IMG/VR virus record: IMGVR_UViG_3300025543_000124 | Coordinates: 1-31,730 of that record | Origin: a virus | DNA: 31,730 nt | Reading direction: 5' to 3' (one strand) | In this document: positions 1 through 7,168 of the stretch, one piece after another | How positions within the stretch are numbered: position 1 is the stretch's first letter | Layout: every line of letters begins with the position of its first letter | Program-made: the position numbers and the translations under genes | Notes under the pieces: generated by a model | Database searches by the model: none | The model's input: only the letters and a program-made list of their open reading frames with translations | Told to the model about the DNA's origin: nothing

Positions 1-12
1 ATAGGATAAATT

Positions 13-696
13 ATGGCAACTTCAGGAACAGCAGCATTTAACTTAGATTTAAATCAGTTAGTCGAAGAAGCATTCGAGCGATGCGGTCAAGAACTTCGTA
101 CTGGATATGATCTAAGAACAGCACGACGAAGCCTTAACTTATTAACTGCAGAATGGGCAAACCGAGGAATTAATCTTTGGACAATTGAAGAAGGATCTAT
201 AGCTTTAACAAATGGTACAGCAACTTATAATTTACCTGCAGATACAATTGATTTATTAGACCATGTGATTAGAACAGGGACAGGTCAGAATCAACAAGAT
301 ATTACAATATCAAGAATATCAGCAGATACTTATATATCGATCCCTGCTAAGAATGCAACAGGTAGACCGATTCAAGTTTGGATAAATAGACAAGCAACTC
401 AGCCATCAATTAATGTATGGCCTACTCCAAACCAAGATAATACTTATACATTTAAGTATTGGAGATTAAGACGTATACAAGATGCAGGTACTGGAGTTAA
501 TACTCAAGATATACCATTTAGATTCTTGCCTTGTTTAGTTGCAGGACTAGCATTTTATTTAAGTATGAAGTTACCTAATGCTGGAGATAGAACTCAGTTT
601 TTAAAACAAGAATATGAAGAACAATGGATGTTGGCTTCAACAGAGGACAGAGAAAAAGCAGACTATAGATTAGCACCCCGTCCTCAATATTTGTAA
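13..696 (+). CDS. Head-tail adaptor protein, P22 gp4-like (packaged-DNA stabilisation)
   Basis: A 227-residue protein that probably forms the first adaptor ring below the portal and helps retain packaged DNA. This rests on family resemblance recalled from marine podovirus gp4-like proteins: an N-terminal helical part (LVEEAFERCGQELRTGYD, then LLTAEWANRGINLW), a middle beta-rich part (TATYNLPADTIDLLDHVIR) and a C-terminal helical part (PFRFLPCLVAGLAFYLS) near residue 170. The ATG at 13 follows a GGATAA ribosome site. It is the first of a tightly packed run of virion genes. No catalytic motif is present. A generic tail tubular protein A-like connector is the main alternative. Confidence 0.75.
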   Translation: MATSGTAAFNLDLNQLVEEAFERCGQELRTGYDLRTARRSLNLLTAEWANRGINLWTIEEGSIALTNGTATYNLPADTIDLLDHVIRTGTGQNQQDITISRISADTYISIPAKNATGRPIQVWINRQATQPSINVWPTPNQDNTYTFKYWRLRRIQDAGTGVNTQDIPFRFLPCLVAGLAFYLSMKLPNAGDRTQFLKQEYEEQWMLASTEDREKADYRLAPRPQYL

Positions 697-705
697 AGGT
701 TTAAC

Positions 706-1074
706 ATGGCTAATAAGTTTACCTCAGGCAAAAATGCAATAGCCGATTGTGACAGATGTGGGTTTCAGTTTAAGTTATCACAGTTAAGAAAGTTAACAAT
801 ACGAACAAACAATACTGAGATCAAAGTATGCAAAGAATGTTGGGAACCCGATCACCCACAAAATTTACAAGGTATGTACCCTGTAGAAGATCCGCAAGCA
901 GTGCGTGATCCAAGACCTGATTTAAGCTTTATCCCTGCAGGAGAGTATAGTAGTAGACAAATTCAATGGGGATGGGACCCTGTAGGATTAAATAACCCTT
1001 TGAAGTTAGAGGGATTAGAAGATGACTTACAAGCAAACGGCGGAGTAGGCACGGTTACAGTAACAACAACTTAG
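706..1074 (+). CDS. Small protein with two CxxC pairs (zinc-ribbon-like), unknown role
   Basis: A 122-residue protein with C15-x2-C18 and C42-x2-C45, then a PDHPQN stretch, spaced as in small zinc ribbons or zinc fingers. The rest is acidic and proline-rich, ends in a Thr/Val-rich tail (GGVGTVTVTTT), and shows no membrane segment. It lies between two head-tail connector-type genes, so a minor virion or assembly role is possible, but that is inferred only from position. The start has an AAGG site and sits 9 bases after the preceding stop. I recall similar proteins as unnamed conserved phage proteins. Zinc binding is predicted, not shown. Confidence 0.7.
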   Translation: MANKFTSGKNAIADCDRCGFQFKLSQLRKLTIRTNNTEIKVCKECWEPDHPQNLQGMYPVEDPQAVRDPRPDLSFIPAGEYSSRQIQWGWDPVGLNNPLKLEGLEDDLQANGGVGTVTVTTT

Positions 1075-1083
1075 GAGTATAAT

Positions 1084-1254
1084 ATGAACAAAGATAGAAA
1101 AGGTGCTAAGGTAACATATAAGCAACCAGAGAACTATAGCGAAGATATTTCTTGCTGTGGTTACCCAGAAAAAGATGTGAAAACAGAAGGCGTAGTAACA
1201 CGTGGTAATGGTGCTGCAACAAAAGGTACTAAAGCTCGTGGCCCAATGGCATAA
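1084..1254 (+). CDS. Conserved 56-residue phage protein ending RGPMA
   Basis: A short gene of 57 codons including the stop, with a good Shine-Dalgarno (TAGGAG) just before its ATG. The product starts MNKDRKGAKVTYKQPENY, carries a Cys-Cys pair at residues 24-25 and ends in a Gly/Lys-rich tail, GNGAATKGTKARGPMA. I recall very similar small proteins, with the same tail, at this position among marine podovirus structural genes. The function is unknown. The basic, glycine-rich C-terminus suggests a flexible nucleic-acid-contacting or scaffold-like tail, which is inference. Spacing to both neighbours is 9 bases. Confidence 0.75.
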   Translation: MNKDRKGAKVTYKQPENYSEDISCCGYPEKDVKTEGVVTRGNGAATKGTKARGPMA

Positions 1255-1263
1255 GGATAACTA

Positions 1264-1905
1264 ATGAATTACGCACAATTAGTAGCGGCAATACAGTCAT
1301 ACACTGAAAACCAGTATACAACTACTGATATAAATACGTTTATACAGAATGCAGAACAACGCATATACAATACAGTTCAGTTGCCTGACTTACGTAAAAA
1401 CGTAACAGCTAATATGACAAACGGTAATAAATATATGTCATTACCAAGTGATTGGCTAGCTACATTTAGTATTGCTGTGATTAATGCTAATAACGAATAT
1501 ACATATCTTTTAAACAAAGATGTAAACTTTATTAGAGAAGCTTTTCCTGATACTGATTCACCGTTTTACGGAAAGCCAGAGTACTATGCTATATTTGATG
1601 ATACAACAATGATATTAGGACCAACACCCGATGCAGACTATAATACTGAGCTTCATTACTATTATTACCCGACTTCTATTACTACCGCTGGTAGCAGTTG
1701 GCTTGGTAACAATTTTGACTCTGCTTTACTGTATGGAAGTTTGTTGGAAGCAGCTGCGTTCCTTAAAGAGGAACCTGATACGGTAGCAATGTATACAGCA
1801 CGATATAACGAAGCAATGCAATTATTACAAAACTTAGGTGAAGGCAAAAACAGACGCGATGCTTATCGAAGTGGACAAGAAAGGATACCGGTGATTAACC
1901 GATGA
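1264..1905 (+). CDS. Phage head-tail connector/adaptor-like protein
   Basis: A 213-residue protein beginning MNYAQLVAAIQSYTEN, then TDINTFIQNAEQRIYN and a beta-rich stretch (MSLPSDWLATFSIAV). This is the pattern of the small connector proteins often annotated as phage adaptor or tail tubular proteins. Its overall plan resembles the 227-residue gp4-like protein just upstream: an N-terminal helix pair, a central beta region, and a C-terminal helix with SALLYGSLLEAAAFLKE. The two may be distant paralogues forming successive rings. The start uses AAGGATA, and the stop overlaps the next ATG in an ATGA junction at 1902. The structural role is likely, but the exact ring position is unknown. Confidence 0.65.
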   Translation: MNYAQLVAAIQSYTENQYTTTDINTFIQNAEQRIYNTVQLPDLRKNVTANMTNGNKYMSLPSDWLATFSIAVINANNEYTYLLNKDVNFIREAFPDTDSPFYGKPEYYAIFDDTTMILGPTPDADYNTELHYYYYPTSITTAGSSWLGNNFDSALLYGSLLEAAAFLKEEPDTVAMYTARYNEAMQLLQNLGEGKNRRDAYRSGQERIPVINR

Positions 1906-2189
1906 ACATAGAAGAATTAAATTTAGGTAATATTAATTTTGAAGTACATACAACTGAAGGACGTGGACATACTCCTGAAGAACTAGCTGACCTAGCGTTA
2001 GATAAAATTATGTACGTCAGTAAAGATGCAAACCCTTTAATTAGGGATCAAGCAGAAGCTTTTAAGGGCTACATTAGACAAGTGCTAGTGAAATACTTAA
2101 AACAAGCGGTAACATCTGACCGCACAACTTTAGCGAATAAACTGCGTCAAGCAGGGCATTCAGATTTAATTAAAATTTTGGAGATTTAA
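1902..2189 (+). CDS. Conserved small phage protein, unknown function
   Basis: A 95-residue protein with no recognised domain. It reads MNIEELNLGNINFEVHTTEG, then HTPEELADLALDKIMYVSKD, and ends with a predicted alpha-helical part (IRDQAEAFKGYIRQVLVKYL; residues 48-95). The start overlaps the previous stop (ATGA), so translation is probably coupled to the adaptor gene. I recall homologues in the same place in other marine podovirus genomes, always unnamed. No signal peptide, Cys cluster or membrane segment is present. A small virion-assembly or connector accessory role is a guess from context. Confidence 0.65.
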   Translation: MNIEELNLGNINFEVHTTEGRGHTPEELADLALDKIMYVSKDANPLIRDQAEAFKGYIRQVLVKYLKQAVTSDRTTLANKLRQAGHSDLIKILEI

Positions 2190-2190
2190 A

Positions 2191-2646
2191 ATGGCAATTT
2201 CTCAAGCAATGTGTACGTCGTTTAAAGTTGAATTGCTTAGTGGCGGTCACAACTTTAACACAACTAACGTAGCTCGAAGCGCAAATACACAAGACGTGTT
2301 TAAGATCGCGTTGTTTACATCATCAGCAACATTAAATGATACAACCACAGCATACTCAACATCAAACGAAGTACCGAGCACAGGTAACTATTCAGCTGGT
2401 GGTAATACACTAACTGTATCAGCTGTTCCTCAAGCATCAAGTACTACAGCAATTTTAGACTTTGATAATACTACATGGTCATCTGCAACAATTACTGCTA
2501 ACGGAGCTTTGATTTATAACAGTACTAACAGTGATACCGCTGTTGCTGTATTAGCATTCGGTGGAGATAAAACTTCAACCAATGGTGACTTTACAATTCA
2601 GTTTCCTGCATTTGATGCTTCTAACGCTATTATTCGTATAGCTTAA
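2191..2646 (+). CDS. Small structural protein, beta-rich (virion surface or decoration candidate)
   Basis: A 151-residue Ser/Thr/Ala/Asn-rich protein with almost no charge clusters and many predicted beta strands. It includes VFKIALFTSSATLNDTTTAY, a GNYSAGGNTLTVSAV segment and an IQFPAFDASNAIIRIA end. This composition is typical of phage virion proteins, and I recall this family (CTSFKVELLSGGHNF, then FKIALFT) as a widespread uncharacterised phage structural protein. It starts right after a GGAG site at the end of the previous gene. It is followed by the 22-residue-repeat protein, so the pair may act together on the particle surface. Its exact place in the virion is unknown. Confidence 0.6.
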   Translation: MAISQAMCTSFKVELLSGGHNFNTTNVARSANTQDVFKIALFTSSATLNDTTTAYSTSNEVPSTGNYSAGGNTLTVSAVPQASSTTAILDFDNTTWSSATITANGALIYNSTNSDTAVAVLAFGGDKTSTNGDFTIQFPAFDASNAIIRIA

Positions 2647-2658
2647 TAGGAACGATCA

Positions 2659-3510
2659 ATGGCATCGTCTACTGAATATATAGGATATGGTGAGGCCCCC
2701 TGGTCTGAAGGTAGTTGGGGTCTAGACGTACTTATAATTTCTGTAGACGGAGTGTCTGCAACAGCGACACTTGGCGATGAAACTGTAGTTGCTAAAGCTA
2801 CTGTAAGTGTTACAGGTAATGCAGGAACTACTGCGCTAGGTGAAGAAACTGTTGTAGCTAAAGCAGTTGTTGAACCTACTGGAGTTAGTGCTACAGGTAA
2901 TGCAGGCGATGTAACTATAGAAGGTATAGCTGCTTTTAGTGTCACTGGAGTAGAAGGAACAGGACAAGAAGGTACTGTAGTAATTGAATTACCTATATTT
3001 GTTTCAGTTACTGGAGAAGAAGCTACTTCTGCATTGGGTGATATAACCCTTGAAACAAATAACCTTATTGATATTACAGGGTTAGTTGGTACAACTCAAT
3101 TAGGTGAAGAAACTGTAGTAGCAGAAAGTAATGTAAGTGTTACTGGAGAAGTAGGTACTACAGCACTTGGTGATGAAACCATAGTTGCTAAAGCTGTTGT
3201 ATTACCACTTGGTATTTCTGGTACAACTCAGTTAGGCGAAGAAACTGTAGTAGCTAAAGCCGTAGTAGAGCCGACAGGAGTTGACGCTACTGGACAAACA
3301 GGCAATGTTATAGTTATATCTAAAGCAGTAGTATTACCTACAGGCGTTGTAGGAACAATGCAGCTTGGTGAAGAAACTGTAATAGCTAAAGCTGATGTTC
3401 CTATTACAGGAGTAAGTGCTACAGGAGATGTGGGTAATGGACGGTTTACTTTAGTGTGGGGTTTAATAGATACTTCACAAAATGCTAACTGGGTACAAAT
3501 AGCAGCATAA
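2659..3510 (+). CDS. Repeat-built fibre-like virion protein (ten 22-residue repeats)
   Basis: A 283-residue protein with three parts. The 31-residue N-terminus is aromatic and Gly-rich (YIGYGEAPWSEGSWG). Residues 32-251 are ten gap-free 22-residue repeats. The 32-residue C-terminus ends VWGLIDTSQNANWVQIAA. The repeat consensus is roughly V-x-G/A-T, x2-LG-(D/E)-ET-V-V-A-K-A, x-V-x-x-TG. Strictly periodic short beta-prone repeats capped at both ends suggest an elongated beta-solenoid or stalk, with repeat number setting its length; this is inference. Related repeat proteins with the same WSEGSWG start and DTSQ end occur, from memory, in other marine phages. It lies between a small virion protein and the tail fibre, which supports a fibre or spike role. 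Confidence 0.6.
   Translation: MASSTEYIGYGEAPWSEGSWGLDVLIISVDGVSATATLGDETVVAKATVSVTGNAGTTALGEETVVAKAVVEPTGVSATGNAGDVTIEGIAAFSVTGVEGTGQEGTVVIELPIFVSVTGEEATSALGDITLETNNLIDITGLVGTTQLGEETVVAESNVSVTGEVGTTALGDETIVAKAVVLPLGISGTTQLGEETVVAKAVVEPTGVDATGQTGNVIVISKAVVLPTGVVGTMQLGEETVIAKADVPITGVSATGDVGNGRFTLVWGLIDTSQNANWVQIAA
2752..3411 (+). repeat. Ten tandem 66-bp coding repeats
   Basis: Residues 32-251 of the fibre-like protein divide into ten units of exactly 22 residues with no gaps. Several units are nearly identical in DNA, for example the stretches coding LGEETVVAKAVVEPTG at repeats 2 and 8. Others have diverged (repeats 3, 4, 5 and 9). Antisense reading of this block stays open over long stretches, which explains spurious minus-strand reading frames here. 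Such DNA can gain or lose whole units by recombination without a frameshift. Confidence 0.9.
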
Positions 3511-3525
3511 ATATAAGGATAGAAG

Positions 3526-3726
3526 ATGTTAGTAAAAGCAAAAGAAATTAATGGTATAATTACCAATAGATACGAGACTCACTTAGAGTGCTCAAACTGT
3601 GGCATGGAAGTTGATGCCGAAGAATATAATTCAGGAACCTGCTCTGATTGTGGTGCCGCGTGGGATGGTAAAAAACACATGACCGTTCACGTAACAAGCG
3701 TACCAGCGACAGGACAATCACAATAA
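3526..3726 (+). CDS. Small zinc-ribbon-like protein
   Basis: A 66-residue protein with four cysteines in two CxxC pairs, C22-x2-C25-G and C39-x2-C42-G, 13 residues apart. This is a textbook zinc-ribbon arrangement. The N-terminus (MLVKAKEINGIITN) and the C-terminus (HMTVHVTSVPATGQSQ) are short beta-prone flanks. It starts after an AAGGATA site and lies just before the tail fibre gene. In phages such small ribbons can be virion components, chaperone-like factors or nucleic-acid binders, and nothing here separates these options. Confidence 0.7.
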   Translation: MLVKAKEINGIITNRYETHLECSNCGMEVDAEEYNSGTCSDCGAAWDGKKHMTVHVTSVPATGQSQ

Positions 3727-3741
3727 TACGAGGTATATAAA

Positions 3742-4875
3742 ATGGCAAGTACATATTCAGATTTAAAATTTGAGTTAATTGGTACTGGCGAACAATCAGG
3801 TACTTGGGGTGTTACAACTAACACCAACTTAGGAACAGCCATTGAAGAGGCTATTACAGGTTCAGCTGATGTTACATTCGCAAGTGCACAAGTAACTCTA
3901 ACATTAACAGATACAAACGCGACTCAAACAGCACGTAATTTGAGACTTAATTTAACAGGTACATCAGGTGGTGCACAAAACTTAATAGTTCCGGCTATTG
4001 AAAAACTATATTTAGTAAACAATGGTTGTGCTGATGCAATTACAGTTAAGAACTCTACCGGTACAGGTATTGCAGTTCCAGCTGGTAAAGCGATGTTAGT
4101 ATTTAATGACGGTACAAACGTAGTTGATGCAATAACTCATCTATCTTCATTGACATTAGCTACAGCATTAGCAGTAGCACAAGGTGGTACAGGGGCTTCT
4201 ACGTTAACTGGATATGTTAAAGGTAATGGCACATCTGCATTTACAGCTCAGTCAGTTCCAATTCCTGTAGCTGACGGTGGTACAGGCGCTACTACTTTAA
4301 CTTCTAATAATGTTATCTTAGGTAACGGTACTTCAGCCCCTAACTTTGTTGCGCCTGGATCATCAGGTAATGTATTAACATCTAATGGTACAACATGGAC
4401 ATCTGCTGCAGCTGCGGCTTTTGATTCTGGAACAAGAATGATGTTTGCTCAAACATCAGCGCCAACTGGATGGACTAAAGATACATCTAATTATGATAAT
4501 CACGCTCTACGAGTTGTTACAGGTGCAGCAAGTACTGGAGGTTCTGTTGACTTTACAACAGCATTTGCATCTCAAACGCCAACTGGTTCTGTAACTATTA
4601 CAAGCGTTACAGGTAGTGCTGGAGATACTACTCTATCGACACCTCAGATTCCAGCCCACAGCCACACTATATCCACTAGGGATGCTTCTGGTGGAACAGG
4701 TTACGCTCAAAGAGCAGGTAATGCAAGTCCTGCCTCAGCAGGCACAAATAATCAAGGTGGAGGCGGATCTCACAATCACCCATTCAGTTTTTCTAGTGGT
4801 TCAGGTACATTTAGTGGTAGTGCAATTAACTTAGCTGTAAAATATTTAGATGTAATTACAGCTACAAAAGATTAA
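3742..4875 (+). CDS. Tail fibre protein with collar-like, His-rich C-terminal tip
   Basis: A 377-residue fibre and likely host receptor-binding protein. The N-terminal part (residues 1-140: DLKFELIGTGEQSGTWGVTT, then NLRLNLTGTSGGAQNLIVPA) is of the type that attaches to a tail. The middle (about 145-230) carries repeated GGTGA modules with NGTSAP strands, common in trimeric fibre shafts. The C-terminus (about 230-377) resembles the phage tail-collar domain: MMFAQTSAPTGWTKD, then PQIPAHSHTIST and GGGGSHNHPF. The two HxH motifs match the metal-binding pattern known in T4 gp12-type tips. Gly/Ser-rich sequence dominates. The gene is followed by two small conserved genes and the oxygenase pair. 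Confidence 0.8.
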   Translation: MASTYSDLKFELIGTGEQSGTWGVTTNTNLGTAIEEAITGSADVTFASAQVTLTLTDTNATQTARNLRLNLTGTSGGAQNLIVPAIEKLYLVNNGCADAITVKNSTGTGIAVPAGKAMLVFNDGTNVVDAITHLSSLTLATALAVAQGGTGASTLTGYVKGNGTSAFTAQSVPIPVADGGTGATTLTSNNVILGNGTSAPNFVAPGSSGNVLTSNGTTWTSAAAAAFDSGTRMMFAQTSAPTGWTKDTSNYDNHALRVVTGAASTGGSVDFTTAFASQTPTGSVTITSVTGSAGDTTLSTPQIPAHSHTISTRDASGGTGYAQRAGNASPASAGTNNQGGGGSHNHPFSFSSGSGTFSGSAINLAVKYLDVITATKD

Positions 4876-4888
4876 TAGAAAGGTGTAA

Positions 4889-5185
4889 ATGAGATTAGAA
4901 CAAGGGACTTATTGTCCTTTATTAAAAAAAGAATGTATTGGTATAAAATGTGCATGGTTCACTAGAGTACAAGGCTATGATACTAATACAGGAAAAGAAG
5001 TTGATGAATATCAATGTGCAATTGCCTGGATGCCTATGTTAATGGTTGAAAATTCCGGACAACAAAGACAAACAGGCGCGGCCGTAGAATCATTCAGAAA
5101 CGAAATGGTTAAAGCTAATGAAAATAGTATTAAGTTGTTAGCTGAAACATCAAAACAAAATTTATTAGGAGACAATAAAAAATGA
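4889..5185 (+). CDS. Conserved small protein with a four-cysteine motif
   Basis: A 98-residue protein whose N-terminal half carries C9-x6-C16-x4-C21-x21-C43 (CPLLKKECIGIKCAWF, then YQCAIAWMPML), followed by a helical Lys/Glu/Asn-rich tail. The four-Cys spacing could hold a metal ion or an Fe-S cluster, which is inference. I recall the family as a recurrent unnamed gene beside tail fibre genes in marine phages. It has an AAAGGTG ribosome site, and its stop overlaps the next ATG (5182). No membrane segment is present. Confidence 0.65.
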   Translation: MRLEQGTYCPLLKKECIGIKCAWFTRVQGYDTNTGKEVDEYQCAIAWMPMLMVENSGQQRQTGAAVESFRNEMVKANENSIKLLAETSKQNLLGDNKK

Positions 5186-5472
5186 GATTAATTGTAATCA
5201 AAGAAACAAATACTGTATTAAAAGATGGTCAAGGTTATAATGATTTGGACTTATCATCAGTTGCATTTCCAGAAAATTTCTGGGCATTACAATGGTATGA
5301 CAATAATACTGGGCATATAGAATATAATAGTCCTATGATTCAAAATGATGAGATTACATCATTACCATCATGGGCAAATGATTGCGTTGCAATCTGGCAA
5401 ACTGCTTATGATGAAGAACAAGCAGCTATAGCAGCAGCAGAAGCAGAGGCACAGCAAGAAATTTCAGAATAG
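5182..5472 (+). CDS. Conserved small phage protein downstream of the tail fibre
   Basis: A 96-residue acidic protein (MRLIVIKETNTVLKDGQGYN, then FWALQWYDNNTGHIEYN) ending in an Ala/Glu-rich helix (EEQAAIAAAEAEAQQEISE). It overlaps the previous gene by an ATGA junction and has a strong TTAGGAGA site. Size, position and the helical C-terminus resemble small tail-fibre accessory or assembly proteins, but no diagnostic motif is visible and this is inference from context. The Trp-rich core (WALQWYD) is typical of an uncharacterised family I have seen in other aquatic phages. Confidence 0.6.
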   Translation: MRLIVIKETNTVLKDGQGYNDLDLSSVAFPENFWALQWYDNNTGHIEYNSPMIQNDEITSLPSWANDCVAIWQTAYDEEQAAIAAAEAEAQQEISE

Positions 5473-5479
5473 CATATAA

Positions 5480-6037
5480 TTGATACAAGAATTACAAGAT
5501 AACTATTATGTAATAGTAGACAATTTTATTACTCCAATACAAGCAAGTGGGTTATATAATACATTTAAAAAAGATATAGAAGATAATCCTCAAGCATTCA
5601 TTAAAGATCCACAATGCCCAAAGTCTTTTGCAATATATAATCATAAACTTTTTTTATCTTTACTGTGTGATAAAGTTAACTTGATGAATAATATTATGCA
5701 AGAATCAATGCTACCTACATACGCATATTCGAGATTATATCAACATGGTGAAGTATTAACAAAACATCTTGATCGTCCATCATGTGAAGTCAGCGTAACT
5801 TTACATTTAGGTGGAGATACTGCTTGGGATATATGGTTTACAAAACCAAATGGTGAAGCAGTTAATTACAATTTAAAACCTGGGCAAGCTGCTATATACT
5901 TAGGCATGGTATCAGAACACTGGAGAGATGCTTATATTGGAGATAATTATGGTCAGGTATTTTTACATTATGTAAGAGCTAATGGCGAACACTGGCAACA
6001 TTACTATGATCGAGTAAATAATGGATGCCTTAGATAA
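5480..6037 (+). CDS. 2-oxoglutarate/Fe(II)-dependent oxygenase
   Basis: A 185-residue non-heme iron oxygenase of the prolyl-4-hydroxylase-like fold. Visible iron ligands are H96-x-D98 (TKHLDRPSCEVSVTLHLGG) and the distal H147 (SEHWRDAY), followed by GQVFLHYV on the last core strand. R149 or R166 may contact 2-oxoglutarate. The family hydroxylates protein side chains, nucleic acids or small molecules, and the substrate here is unknown. The start must be TTG at 5480, because an in-frame TAA immediately precedes it and no other start codon keeps the N-terminal strand. The gene overlaps the second oxygenase by 17 bases. Location straight after the tail fibre cluster suggests a virion or host-surface substrate, which is inference. 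Confidence 0.85.
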   Translation: MIQELQDNYYVIVDNFITPIQASGLYNTFKKDIEDNPQAFIKDPQCPKSFAIYNHKLFLSLLCDKVNLMNNIMQESMLPTYAYSRLYQHGEVLTKHLDRPSCEVSVTLHLGGDTAWDIWFTKPNGEAVNYNLKPGQAAIYLGMVSEHWRDAYIGDNYGQVFLHYVRANGEHWQHYYDRVNNGCLR

Positions 6038-6578
6038 ATATATTATAGTAATAAAAAACATTATCCCACATCAATTATGTGATGACATTTTAAATGAATA
6101 CAAAGATTCTAATGAATGGCAAGAATCTGGGGTTAGTAATGGTGAATCAAACAAGACTATAAGAAACTGTGATACTATACAAATATCACAACCATTTGTA
6201 ATACGAGATAACAATAATAGATTTAAAATAGATCAGGAATTATTTCAAGTTGCTGCTAATTGCATTAACCAATATAATAATTTATTTCAACATAGTTCTA
6301 TACAACAAGATACAGGATATGAATTATTAAGATACAAAGAAAAGAGTTTTTATATACAACATGTTGATTCTTTTTTACAAGCACCTAGATTAGTCAGTTG
6401 TTCTTTACATTTAAATGATGATTATGAAGGTGGTGAATTTGCTTTTTTTAATAGAACATTAAAGTATAAATTAAACAAGGGAGATGTATTAATGTTTCCC
6501 TCTACATTTATGTACCCACATGAAGTTATGCCTGTAACAAAAGGAACTAGATATTCAATAATAACTTGGTTTAGATGA
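6021..6578 (+). CDS. 2-oxoglutarate/Fe(II)-dependent oxygenase (prolyl-4-hydroxylase-like)
   Basis: A second, divergent 185-residue oxygenase. The iron-binding triad is H114-x-D116 (YIQHVDSF) and H167 (MYPHEVMPV), with R177 exactly ten residues after the distal His in the place of the 2-oxoglutarate-binding Arg/Lys (KGTRYSIITWF). DDYEGGEFAFF and KGDVLMFPSTF are typical of the P4H/PKHD-type family. The complete set of key residues argues that it is active. It shares little sequence with its upstream neighbour apart from the fold, so it is not a recent tandem duplicate. The ATG at 6021 lies inside the end of the first oxygenase, so they are probably co-translated. The substrate is unknown. Confidence 0.9.
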   Translation: MDALDKYIIVIKNIIPHQLCDDILNEYKDSNEWQESGVSNGESNKTIRNCDTIQISQPFVIRDNNNRFKIDQELFQVAANCINQYNNLFQHSSIQQDTGYELLRYKEKSFYIQHVDSFLQAPRLVSCSLHLNDDYEGGEFAFFNRTLKYKLNKGDVLMFPSTFMYPHEVMPVTKGTRYSIITWFR

Positions 6579-6609
6579 TTAATTAAAAAGTTAAAAAATA
6601 ATGTATAAT
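6579..6609 (+). promoter_or_regulatory. Candidate sigma70-like promoter before the envelope/lysis genes
   Basis: A perfect TATAAT hexamer lies at 6604-6609 in one of the two plus-strand gaps longer than 50 bases. A weak -35 candidate, TTAATT at 6579-6584, is 19 bases upstream, within an A/T-rich tract. The position makes sense for driving the 6644-9515 genes, but AT-rich DNA makes chance TATAAT matches common. Confidence 0.35.
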
Positions 6610-6643
6610 ATTGCCTATAAGTCAATACTTTTGGGGCAATTAG

Positions 6644-7168
6644 TTGAAAGATTTTATTTGGTATCTTAGCGTTGCTATAGGCGCTTCTTTCTTTTTGGTG
6701 TTAGCAAACTATGCTTTTGCTGATTCTAAAACAGTAATTGAATATAAAGGTCAACCCGTTCCCTCAGCCATGGCACCATCCATGTCTGCATTTTCCCAAG
6801 ATGTATGTGCTGTTCCTGTTTCAGGTGGAGCTAATACAGGAGTCTTTGCAATTTCAGGGGGGACTGTTATGACAGATGATAACTGCGTAAGACTAAAAAA
6901 TGCAAAGGCTCTACATGACATGGGGCTCAAAGTAGCAGCAGTGTCATTACTCTGTAAAAATCCAGATGTTTGGGATGCTATGGAAATGTCAGGCAGTCCT
7001 TGCCCTGTTATGGGATCAGTGGGTGATGCTGCAAGAGAAGGCTGGTGGCAACTTGATAAAGCTAGATTTAAAAAGCTTTATGGGTCAAACTATGAATTAA
7101 AAACAAAGAAGCAGGTGAAGGTCGATGAAGAGGTTACTACTCAGCCTTATAATCCTGATACTAACTAG
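6644..7168 (+). CDS. Secreted phage protein of unknown function
   Basis: A 174-residue protein with a clear N-terminal signal peptide: charged start, hydrophobic core VAIGASFFLVLANYAFA, likely cleavage before DSKT. The mature part has several cysteines (DVCAVPVSG, DNCVRLKN, LLCKNPDVW, SPCPVMGS), which could form disulfides in the periplasm. The start is TTG at 6644, directly after an in-frame TAG. It is the only start that retains the signal peptide, and the ribosome site (GGGG) is weak. I recall homologues next to holin/lysozyme genes in marine phages, always unnamed. It overlaps the next secreted protein by 44 bases. A role at the envelope is likely, and a lysis or superinfection role is speculation. 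Confidence 0.65.
   Translation: MKDFIWYLSVAIGASFFLVLANYAFADSKTVIEYKGQPVPSAMAPSMSAFSQDVCAVPVSGGANTGVFAISGGTVMTDDNCVRLKNAKALHDMGLKVAAVSLLCKNPDVWDAMEMSGSPCPVMGSVGDAAREGWWQLDKARFKKLYGSNYELKTKKQVKVDEEVTTQPYNPDTN

Noticed and set aside
3552-3565. TGGTA-TAAT-TACCA inverted repeat near the start of the 66-residue zinc-ribbon gene.
   Set aside because: A 5-base stem within coding AT-rich DNA is expected by chance, has no T run, and the enclosed TATAAT lacks a suitable -35.
2643-3566. Two long minus-strand open frames opposite the 22-residue-repeat protein.
   Set aside because: They are antisense readings of the periodic DNA, have the same repeat period, and lack ribosome sites or recognisable domains.
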